Positions 44,100 through 53,976 of a stretch of DNA of 64,000 nt are shown one piece after another. Made by a program: the position numbers and the translations under genes. The notes under the pieces are model-generated. The model saw only the letters and a list, made by a program, of their open reading frames with translations. It had not been told where the DNA came from and did not search any database. How positions within the stretch are numbered: position 1 is the first letter of the stretch; every line of letters starts with the position of its first letter. The stretch lies in the NCBI GenBank assembly GCA_947396885.1, contig OX377206.1, forward strand, positions 5,036,658 to 5,100,657, written 5' to 3'. Source of the DNA: Heligmosomoides polygyrus polygyrus. Lineage: Eukaryota > Nematoda > Chromadorea > Rhabditida > Heligmosomidae.

Positions 44100-44985
44100 A
44101 AAATTGCAAAATGAAAGGTCAGGTTCCTAACTCAAGGTGAGCTTTTGGAGTGCTATTTTAACAGGATGTAGAGCCGTCAGAGTCCAGAATTAACGTTAGA
44201 TTTTGCTGAGCGCTTTTTTAAAGATCTGAAAAAGAAGTGTTAAAACATGTGCGCTACACTCATCAGCCCCATGACATCCCATGAGATGTGTCCCAGTGGC
44301 GCAGCCGGTAGGAGTGCCGTCTTATATTAGCGCACCGGCGCCATTTTGAGTTCGAGTCCGCGTACTGCCAACATTTTTGCACGTATTCGTTTGTTATTAT
44401 TACGCTTTATACGGATTACAGGAGTCGATTTTAAGCCATCAATGGCTACAGCAAACCCGAGGCTGTCAATTTGTGCCCTATATGTGGTAGTTTTTTAACG
44501 ATACGTATCTGCAAAATATCATTTCTCTGGAAATAAAAGCTCTCTCTGCTTTTCCCTTTTAGTTAACAGCTATGGTACAAAACCATGAAACAAGTACTCA
44601 CGAAAAAAACTAGCACATGTGAAGGCGCAAAAAGACAGCCTTGGTTTCTTGTAAGCATTAATGGTCTAAAATTGACTTCTGTGATCACGAGAAAGCGTAA
44701 TACTAACAAAATAATACGTGCAAAAATGTTGGCAGTACGCGGACTCTCGAACTCGAAAGGCCCCTGGTGTGCTTCTATGAGGCGGCACTCCTACCGACTG
44801 CACCACCGAGACACATCCGGTGTGGTGTCATAGGGGTTTTCACACCTCTTTTTCAGTTCTTCAGAAAAAGCGTTCAGAGAAAACTAACGGTAATCCTGGG
44901 CTCCGCTTACACGGCCCCACATCCTGTTAAAGTAGCATCCTAAAAGCTCACCTTGAGTTGGGAACCTTTCCTTGTAAGGCCCCGT
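44100..44985. mobile_element. Long inverted-repeat element with tRNA-like arms
   Basis: Arms of about 290 bases (44105-44395 and 44700-44980) surround a ~300-base loop. Each arm contains GGTTCC.AACTCAAGGTGAGC, a middle part, and a tRNA-like unit (GGTAGGAGTGCCG as A box region, GAGTTCGA as B box). The right arm alone recurs at 48364-48545 as part of the tandem duplication. Confidence 0.75.
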
Positions 44986-45102
44986 TTATAATATCGACGC
45001 CGACCTACGCGATGCCATGTAGAGTGGCCAAATTGATCGATCGCGTCCGTCGATCAATGTGGCCACCATACGTGGCATCGCGTCGAAGTATAAGCGTGGC
45101 CT
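44977..45102. mobile_element. 126-bp hairpin MITE with TA target duplication (unit A)
   Basis: Ends AGGCCCCGTTTATA and its near complement, flanked by TA at 44975-44976 and 45103-45104. The centre holds TTGATCGATCGCG. Duplicated at 48548-48673 within unit B. Confidence 0.85.
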
Positions 45103-45399
45103 TAGACGCGAGTCGTGCAAGGTTGAGAGGCCAGAAGAACGGAGGGTAGAATGCACGTTCCCGGCAGGACCCGTCAGGCTGCAATCGACTGGCAGTACGG
45201 GATTACCTCGCGGAATCCCGCAAGTGCAACGGCGGCAAGACTAAGCGCAAGAATACGCCTCCCCCTCCCGCCACATTCAATGGATGCAGTATGCAGTTTA
45301 TGATCATACGGCGATCGATATAGCACATGTCGATCAAGAAGGCTATGGAGAAAACAGGTGAAATCAGACGAAATCTGGCGTAGGCTCGGGGTCACCATG

Positions 45400-46060
45400 C
45401 GTTCAGTGGATTTTGGGGGACGGGCAGGAGGTACACCCGCCCGCCCCTGTTGGGGGCGTGCGATCATCCTCTCATCCCTCATCCTCACCCACCCCAACCC
45501 CTAGGCTTCACTGAGAGTCTAACGGCTGCCTTACGAAACTTTTGACACGCAAAACAAAAGTTTCCGGTCCGCAGAACAGCGATGTACCTCCGGAGCCACG
45601 CCCCCCAGCAGGGGGCGGGTGTACCTCCTGTCTCGCTGTCGTGGATTTTCGCCTCGGCAGCAAGGCCGGCCCGTGCATGTCCAGTTGCATGAGAACCGGC
45701 TTAGCTTAGTTCACTAGTGTTGCATAAAATTTTCGGTTTCGTATAACGCAAAACTTCGTGTAGGGTTGTCCGCCCCGCCCCCCCCCCCCCGACCAATTTC
45801 TCCTGACCCTATTTGGGGCCTGTGCTGTCCAGACCTCCCCCGGCAGCGCGGCATTAGGTACACCCGCCCCTGCTGGGGGCGTGGCGTCAGGAGGTACAGC
45901 CGTTGTTCTGCGGACTGCAAACGTTTGTTTTGCGTGTCAAAGGTTCCATAAGGCAGCCGTTAGACTTTCGGTGAAGCCTAGAGGGTTGGGGTGGGTGAGC
46001 AAAGAGGATGAGAGGAAGATCGCACCCCCCCCCCCTCCCTTCTCCCTAGCAGGGGCAGGT
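45400..46060. repeat. Large inverted repeat (unit A)
   Basis: About 220-base arms: GCAGGAGGTACACCCGCC and GAGTCTAACGGCTGCCTTAC at left have complements at about 45860-45870 and 45945-45965. Spacer about 220 bases, with C-runs. The copy in unit B spans 48985-49660. Confidence 0.75.
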
Positions 46061-46129
46061 GAAAGGAGACGCAAACAAAGCACACAACAGTGCTGAGGAT
46101 GGGAGCTGCGACGTGACAATCGAATATCG

Positions 46130-46312
46130 ACGGAGTCGGATTTTCGAAAATCGCGACGCAGCGAGCTTGCGTGCGGCCCACGCATGCGTGGGCTGGCGTG
46201 GGCCGCGGGCGTATTGCGTCGCGGCTGCGGCGCGAATGTCGCACCTTCATTTTCGGGAAGCTAACGGCAGACGTCGAACAGCCTGAGTGAAGATCGTTCG
46301 CTCAGGCTGTTA
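46130..46312. repeat. GC-rich hairpins upstream of minisatellite (unit A)
   Basis: GCGGCCCACGCATGCGTGGG with GCGTGGGCCGC forms one palindrome. AACAGCCTGAGTGAA with TTCGCTCAGGCTGTT (46277-46311) forms a stem with a 5-base loop. Both recur in unit B at 49735-49907, where the second stem carries one compensating-type change. Confidence 0.65.
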
Positions 46313-46324
46313 TATGTACGTCGT

Positions 46325-46745
46325 TCAGCGTGCGTGGGCATTCAGAAGACCGACAGAGATCGTCCAACCGGCGTGGGGATTTAGAAAGCGCACCACTGAC
46401 GTCGTCCAACGTGCTTGGGGATTCAAAAAACGTGCTAGAGGCGCCGTCCACCTACGCGGGAATTCAAACGTGCCACAGATGTCGTCGAAGGCGTCTGGAG
46501 ATCCAGAAGACGTGCCACAAACGTCGTCCAACCTGCGCGGGGATCCAGAAGGGAGGCCACATATGTCGTCCGATGAGCTTGTGGATTCAGAGAACATGTC
46601 ATAGAAGTCGATCAAGGTGTTTGAGGATTCATAAGACGTGCCACAAACGTCCAGCCTGCGTGGGATCCAGAAGGCGGGCCAAAGACGTCGTCCAAAGTGC
46701 TTCGGGATTCGCAAGCCATGCTACAGGCGTCGTCCAAAATAAATT
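46325..46745. repeat. 42-bp minisatellite array (unit A), about 10 copies
   Basis: Units such as GACGTGCCACAAACGTCG then TCCAACCTGCGCGGGGAT then CCAGAA. Aligns base for base in length with the 42-bp units at 2893-3650. Open frames (129-143 codons) on both strands are repeat artefacts. Confidence 0.85.
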
Positions 46746-46799
46746 TTCGCGTAAATTTTGATATTCAGGCCAACATCGATCGGCAGTAGGAAAAGGGAT

Positions 46800-48279
46800 T
46801 CAGAAAGAACGTCGTCACCTATCGTTCATGAAGCACCCGTCCTACCACCCTCACTGGATTCTTCGTATCGCAGCAGTCGGGCGACCCGGTGATGGTCCAG
46901 ATCAAGCTGTTCCGTTGCTTTAGAGTTTCCCCACAACGTTTTTCACAGTGAAATGAACAGCAGCAACTCTGCATTCTGGGCGGATGAAATCCAGCCATTG
47001 TGATCTCCCTAGTTCCGACGGACCGCTCCGCCCCTTCTCTAGCAGGAACGGTACCTAGCCAAGAAACCACGGAACACGTTGCGATGCGAAGGCTTAGAAG
47101 CGTAAAACACTTTCATCATCAAGGAGAATTCAATAAAAGCACTTGTGAGGGCTGCTCCACCGAGAGCAGTATCTTTCAGAAAGAAACGGGTGTCAAGACA
47201 GACTTCATGAATTAGAGCAAGAGACGAAATCAGCAAAACTGTTGATCATCAGTTGTCTGAGACGTAACACACAGCGACAATATATGACTGAAAAGCCGAG
47301 CTAGGAGCAGAGATCGGCTGATGAAGAAATTCAAAAACGGCGATCGATCGATATGTGGCAGGCAGAAGGCTCTTCCATACGGATGCATCCGACGATTGAT
47401 TGACGCGGATCTCATCACCTGTGTCTCAGAAGACGTCATTTGAGAGCCTTCCACCCAGTCGCATCTGCAACGCCACTCCACGAACCTCTGACAAGCGTTC
47501 GATAAATTGTAGCGTACAAGAACCAGCAATGGAAAGCCCCTTCCCGCCGAAGATTCGTCACTTTTCCTCGATGGGCAATATCACCGGCTGCGACGCGGTC
47601 GCGCAGCGACAAAGCTTCGCCGGGCTGAACTGTAGCGTCGAAACTCGCTAAAAGATGACATACAGGTTCCTTTGTGACTGGATTTTCAACACTAAACCTT
47701 AGTCTGTATTAAAAAGAACTTGGCCTTAGTCCACCACACTTCAATTAAATCATCTCCGCTCGAGAACAGACCTGCCAGTCCAACTATACTTCATCAGAAC
47801 CTAGGCGCTATTTGTGATACACTGCATTTGTAAGTGACTATTTCACTAACGTGGAACTCTGACTGACTTCTAGAGCGAAGGAGCTCGCGTAGGTCGGTTT
47901 CCTCATTATTTTTTCTTAGTTTTAATGGCACGAAAGGCTTCAACGACAAGAAAATTACAGAAGTCTGCACATACCTATCTAACTGGTATAATGTCGAGGG
48001 AGTCGGTTTCTAAACACTTAATACAATTCATCTAGCACTTTACTGTCTACTTGTAATAGGACAGCTGAAGTTTACCAATAGAACTGAAGTTGATAAAACA
48101 TAGAAAACTCATTACAAAAACTGACTGTAGACAAAAGAGTGAGACCGGCGAAAAAACTTTACGTTAGGATAAGCTTGGTGGCAGTCAATTCTCTAAACAT
48201 GTGCTCGGGAATTGCCTTACCCCTGGGTATTTTCTTGTCTCCTGAGCCAACTTCCCATTTCGTCTCATTAATCTCATTA
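46800..48279 (+). repeat. Paralogous block, copy 2A
   Basis: Homologous to 5650-7000 and parts of 9300-9500. The plus frame 47300-47446 reads SRDRLMKKFKNGDRS..., then LIDADLITCVSEDVI and TGA. GTTCCGACGGACC matches GTTCCGACAGACC at 9430. Decayed; no confident gene model. Confidence 0.45.
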
Positions 48280-48363
48280 GGCACGTGGAGCGCAGTCGGA
48301 GGAGGCGCCGGCTGTCGCCTGCACCCGATACCTGGTTCCTGGTTCGGATTTCCCGCCCAGGCC
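48280..48363 (+). mobile_element. SINE-A copy 6, cut by the duplication junction
   Basis: Only the head (box A to the CCCGCCCAGGCC after box B) is present. It is then joined directly to ACCGACTGCAC of unit B. The full-length version is at the end of unit B (52008). Confidence 0.88.
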
Positions 48364-51300
48364 ACCGACTGCACTACCTAGACACATCTGGTGTGGTGTC
48401 ATAGGGGTTTTCACACCTCTTCTTCAGTTCTTCAGAAAAAGCGTTCAGAGAAAACTAACGGTAATCCTGGGCTCCGCTTACACGGCCCCACATCGTGTTA
48501 AAATAGCATCCTAAAAGCTCACCTTGAGTTGGGAACCTTTCCTTGTAAGGCCCCGTTTATAATACCGACGCCGACCTACGCGATGCCATGTAGAGTGGCC
48601 AAATTGATCGATCGCGTCCCTCGATCAATGTGGCCACCATACGTGGCATCGCGTCGAAGTATAAGCGTGGCCTTAGACGCGAGTCGTGCATTGTTGAGAG
48701 GCCAGAAGAACGAGGGGTAGAATGCACGTTCCCGGCAGAACCCGTCAGGCTGCAATCGGCTGGCAGTACGGGATTACCTCGCGGAATTCCGCCACACGTA
48801 GCGAGGGCAAGGGCGGCAAGGCTCAACGCAAGAACACTCCTCCCCCCCCCCCGCCACATTCAATGGATGCAGTTTATGATCATACGGCGATCGATATAGC
48901 ACATGTCGATCAAGAAGGCTATGGAGAAAACAGGTGAAATCAGACGAAATCTGGCGCAAGTAGGCTCGGGGTCACCATGCGTTATTTGGATTTTGGGGGA
49001 CGGGCAGGAGGTACACCCGCCCGCAACTGTTGGGGGGCGTGCGACCATCCTCTCATCCCTCTTCCTCACCCACCCCAACCCCTAGGCTTCACCGAGAGTC
49101 TAACGGCTGCCTTACGAAACCTTTGACACGCAAAACAAAAGTTTCCGGCCCGCAGAACAGCGATGTACCTCCTGACGCCACGCCCCCAGCAGGGGACGGG
49201 TGTACCTCCTGTCTCGCTGTCGTGGATTTTCGCCTCGGCAGCAAGGCCGGCCCGTGCATGTCCAGTTGCATGAGAGGCGCCTAGCTCAGTTCACCAGTGT
49301 TGCATAAAATTTTCGGTTTCGTATAACGCAAAACTTTGTGTAGGGTTGTCCAGCTCACCCCCCCCCCCCACCACTCCACCCACCCACTTCTCCTGACCCT
49401 ATTTGCGGCCTATGCTGTCCAGACCTCCCCCGGCAGCGCGACATTAGGTACACCCGCCCCTGCTGGGGACGTGGCGTCAGGAGGTATAGCCGTTGTCCTG
49501 CGGACCGCAAACTTTTGTTTTGCGTCTCAACGGTTTCGTAAAGCAGCCGATAGACTTTCCGTGAAACCTAGAGGGTTGGGGTGGGTGAGCAAAGAGGATG
49601 AGAGGAAGATCGCACCCCCCCCCCCCCCCCTCCCTTCCCCCTAGCAGGGGCGGGTGAAAGGAGACGCAAACAAAGCACACAACAGTGCTGAGGATGGGAG
49701 CTGCGACGTGACAATCGAATATCGACGGAGTCGGATTTTCGAAAATCGCGACGCAGCGAGCTTGCGTGCGGCCCACGCATGCGTGGGCTGGCGTGGGCGG
49801 CGGGCGTATTGCGTCACGGCTGCGGCACGAATGTCGCACCTTCATTTTCGGGAAGCTAACGGCAGACGTCGAACAGCCTGAGTGAAGATTGTTCACTCAG
49901 GCTGTTATGCGTCGTTCAGCGTGCGTGGGCATTCAGAAGGGAGGCCACATATGTCGTCCAACCGGCGTGGGGATTTAGAAAGCGCACCACTGACGTCGTC
50001 CAACGTGCTTGGGGATTCAAAAAACGTGCTAGAGGCGCCCTCCACCTACGCGGGAATTCAAACGTGCCACAGATGTCGTCGAAGGCGTCTGGAGATCCAG
50101 AAGACGTGCCACAAACGTCGTCCAACCTGCGCGGGGATCCAGAAGGGAGGCCACATATGTCGTCCGATGAGCTTGTGGATTCAGAGGACATGTCATAGAA
50201 GTCGATCAAGGTGTTTGAGGATTCATAAGACGTGCCACAAACGTCGCCCAACCTGCGCGGGGATCCAGAAGGGAGGCCACATATGTCGTCCGATGAGCTT
50301 GTGGATTCAGAGGACATGTCATAGAAGTCGATCAAGGTGTTTGAGGATTCATAAGACGTGCCACAAACGCCCAGCCTGCGTGGGGATTCAGAAGGCGGGC
50401 CAAAGACGTCGTCCAAGTGCTTGGGGATTCGAAAGCCATGCTACAGGCGTAGTCCAAAATAAATATTCGCGTAAATTTTGATATTCAGGCCAACATCGAA
50501 CGGCAATAGGAGAAGGGATTCAGAAACGACGTCGCCACCTGTCGCTCATGAAGCACCCGTCCTACCACCCTCACTGGATTCTTCGTATCGCAGCAGTCAG
50601 GCGACCCGGTGACGGTCCAGATCAAGCTGTTCCGTTGCTTTAGAGTTTCCCCACAACGTTTTTAACAGTGAAAGTGAACAGCAGCAATTCTGCATCCTGG
50701 GCGGATGAAATCCAGCCATTGTGATCTCCCTAGTTCCGACGGACCACACCGTCCACTCTCTAGCAAGAACTATATCTAGCCAAGAAACCACGGAACACGT
50801 TGCGATGCGAAGGCTTAGAAGCGTAAAACACTTTCATCGTCAAGGAAGATTCAATCAAAGCACTTGTTAGGGCTGCTCCACCGAGAGCAGAATCATTCAG
50901 AAAGAGACGGATGTCAAGACAGACTTCATGAATTAGAGCAAGAGACAACATCAGCAAAACTGTTGATCATCAGTTGTCTGAGACGTAACACACAGCGACA
51001 ATATATGACTGAAAAGCCGAGCTAGGAGCAGAGATCGGCTGATGAAGAAATTCAAAAACGGCGATCGATCGATATGTGGCAGGCAGACGGCTCTTCCATA
51101 CGGATGCATCCGACGATTGATAGACGCGGATCTCATCACCTGTGTCTCAGAAGACGTCATTTGAGAGCCTTCCACCCAGTCGCATCTGCAACGCCACTCC
51201 ACGAACCTCTGACAAGCGTTCGATAAATTGTAGCGGACAAGAACCAGCAATGGAAAACCCCTTCCCGCCGAAGATTCGTCACTTTTCCTCGATGGGCAAT

Positions 51301-52094
51301 ATCACCGGCTGCGACGCGGTCGCGCAGCGACAAAGCTTCGCCGGGCTGAACTGTAGCGTCGAAACTCGCTAAAAGATGACATACAGGTTCCTTTGTGACT
51401 GGATTTTCAACACTAAACCTTAGTCTGTATCAAAAAGAACTTGGCCTTAGTCCACCACACTTCAATTAAATCATCTCCGCTCGAGAGCAGACCTGCCAGT
51501 CCAAATATACTTCATCAGAACCTAGGCGCTATTTGTGATACACTGCATTTGTAAGTGACTATTTCACTAACGTGGAACTCTGACTGACTTCTAGAGCGAA
51601 GGAGCTCGCGTAGTTCGGTTTCCTCATTATTTTTTCTTAGATTCAATGGCACGAAAGGCTTCAACGACAAGAAATTTACAGAAGTCTGCACATACCTATC
51701 TAACTGGTATAATGTCGACGGAGTCGGTTTCTAAACATCTAATACAATTCTTCTAGCACTTTACTATCTACTTGTAATAGGACAGGTGAAGTTTACCAAT
51801 AGAACTGAAGTTGAGAAAACATAGAAAACTCATAAAAAAAAACTGACTGTAACAAAAGAGTGAGACCGGCGAAAAAACCTTACGTTAGGATAAGCTTGGT
51901 GGTAGTCAATTCTCTAAACATGTGCTCGGGAATTGCCTTACCCATGGGTATTTTCTTGTCTCCTGAGCCAACTTCCCAACTTCCCATTTCGTCTCATTAG
52001 TCTCATTGGGCGCGGGGAGCGCAGTCGGAGAAGGCGCCGGCTGTCGCCTGCACCCGATACCAGGATCCTGGTTCGGATTTCCCGCCTAGGCCAA
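48364..52094 (+). repeat. 3.73-kb direct tandem duplication, unit B
   Basis: Second unit of the tandem duplication. It differs from unit A chiefly by an exact 126-bp (three-monomer) expansion of its 42-bp array, visible as the same segment starting at 50102 and 50228. Its SINE continues intact past the breakpoint. Confidence 0.9.
49915..50465. repeat. 42-bp minisatellite array (unit B), about 13 copies
   Basis: As in unit A plus three extra monomers (126 bp). The 199- and 166-codon frames here are repeat-driven. Confidence 0.85.
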
Positions 52095-52295
52095 CCAAGC
52101 CTTCCATCCCTCCGTGGTCGGTGAATTGGTACCAGACTTGTCTTTGAAAGATAAAGCGCTGACTTGTTCATCGGCTGGCCACCGCAAGTCATTGTATGGC
52201 CAAATACGCATTCAACTCGCCTCCACGACATCCCGTTGAAGTAGCATGCGTGGCGCATCCAAAGGGAATTGAATAACGCCGTCCTTTATCCTTTA
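52008..52295 (+). mobile_element. SINE-A copy 7, full length
   Basis: Head GGGCGCGGGGAGCGCAGTCG through GCCGTCCTTTATCCTTTAA. Spans the right end of duplication unit B. Confidence 0.85.
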
Positions 52296-53930
52296 ATCTC
52301 ATTGAATTTCGTCTAATTCTATCTTTCCCAGTATTCAGACCATAAATCGCTATGACGTCTAAAAAACGACGTTAACCTCGGAACAAGCTTTCGAATGCAA
52401 CTCTTACAAGGGAAGAGTCTGAAGCGTAGGTATGAACGAGGAGAGCGAGCCACATAGGAAGAATTCCCACCCCTCAATTATTTTTAGTACATAAATGTGT
52501 CTATTTTTTGCCAAGTCGTTAAACCCAAGGAGTAGGGGTCCTTGAAGTTATTGCGGAACTACGGGCGCTGGGGTCTCTTGAACTCCCGCGATGTTTCTAC
52601 GGTCAAGCGGCTCGGAGCGCAGTGGATAGTGACGTTGCTTCATGCGAAGGAGGTATGAAGATCGATTCTCCTGCGCTGTTCTAACTTTGCATTTCATCTG
52701 TTTAGTTGAGATTTGAAGGATTCTGTCGTATATACCCTTTTAAGAGGTTATTTTGATTAATTTTCCAGCAGCATGCTGTGGTACTCAACATGATGATGTA
52801 TAAATGTTCAACACCGTATCGAGCTGGCTGTGAACCGTATCGAGCGGTCATTGATTTCATTTGTGTTTCAGCAGAATAAGCACATCGGTTCAAGGCTCTC
52901 TATCTGTTCATCGCCATGTATAGAACGAGTACTTCAGAGAATGAATCGCCTAGAGGATAGAGGGTGGGTAGGTCCCATAGGAGCAGCTTGGAAGATTCTG
53001 TCCTGCCGTATCCCGCTATCCTATTACTATATAGCGAAACCAGTTTTTTTCTCTAATGAATGAGAGAAGGCCTAGAGAGGACTAGAAGACGGTTGGGGTG
53101 TTCTATTCTTGGGGTTTGGGGGCGAAGCCCCCAACCAGACGTTTGGCGGCCGGTAGGACTCCCCTAGCTAGCCGAATTTGGACATCTGAAAGAAGCCAGG
53201 TATGAAGTGAACAAACGTAAGTGTGTAGTGCGCTCGAGTAACCCATTATAATAGGTATGCGAACGGATTTTACTCGAATTCGAAAGAAAAATTTTCTTGT
53301 TTTGAAAGCATTCAAAATATTCAGAAGATTGACACTTTTCGAACGTATTCAGATTTTCAAAAGTTGAGAGCATTCGAAGTGAGTCAAACATTCAAATTTT
53401 ATGCTTCTGAACATCCCTAACGCTTGTATACTGGGACACAATTGGGCAACCACAACATCACTGATCGTTTGTCCGGTTCCATCAGAATTTCAGTCAGACT
53501 CCTTCGAGGTGCTGGTTCTTCACATCAGAATGACAAGGACAGGAAGCAACGGAGGCTGGAACACTTGTCGTAGGATGCCCGGATGATGCGGTTAGCTTCT
53601 CCAGCTCCTACAGACCGCTTCTTCCGTTCTCTAACAAGGACAGTATCTGACCAAGAAACCACCGTACACGTCTTCAGCACATTTATCGCAAATAAAAACT
53701 GCAAAGATAGTACAGGTGAAAAGGCTCAAGAATCGGAAGCAATGAGGAACCATGTAAGTAATTGATTGGCCACGTCTAAACCCATCAGTACTCGTCACTG
53801 GTTCTGTACGAAGACACCAACCCGATGAGCAAATCCGTCATTGACGTCACACCTGGGTGGATACATTTTGGTACATTTAGACCACAGGACCAGTGATGTG
53901 GACAAGGGTTTCAGTCTAGCTTCGATACTG
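52296..53930 (+). repeat. Paralogous block, copy 3
   Basis: 52300-52400 (AAACGACGTTAACCTCGG), 53200-53400 and 53430-53930 are collinear with 6815-6920, 6990-7120 and 9040-10130. A SINE-B was inserted later. The block stops about 45 bp short of the last exon of Nudix gene 3. Confidence 0.6.
52518..52728 (+). mobile_element. SINE-B copy 2
   Basis: GGTCCTTGAAGTTATTG, CTGGGGTCTCTTGAA, GGAGCGCAGTGGATAG and AGATCGATTCTCCTGCGC match the copy at 39885-40110 in order. Confidence 0.8.
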
Positions 53931-53976
53931 CGGTAAAATTCCACTTCAGAACATGAAGCATCACCAGGGAGGTCTA

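Larger units (their letters stand above)
44793..48363 (+). repeat. 3.57-kb direct tandem duplication, unit A
   Basis: Nearly identical to 48364-52094. Unit A starts at ACCGACTGCACCACC inside the right arm of the inverted-repeat element and ends at CCCGCCCAGGCC inside a SINE-A. Contents in order: arm fragment, hairpin MITE, inverted repeat 45400-46060, GC hairpin, 42-bp minisatellite, and a block homologous to 5650-7000. Divergence is a few percent, mainly substitutions and C-run length changes. No intact gene is contained. Confidence 0.9.

Noticed and set aside
46287..50481. Frames of 129-199 codons on both strands
   Set aside because: They are driven by the 42-bp minisatellite and present on both strands at once.
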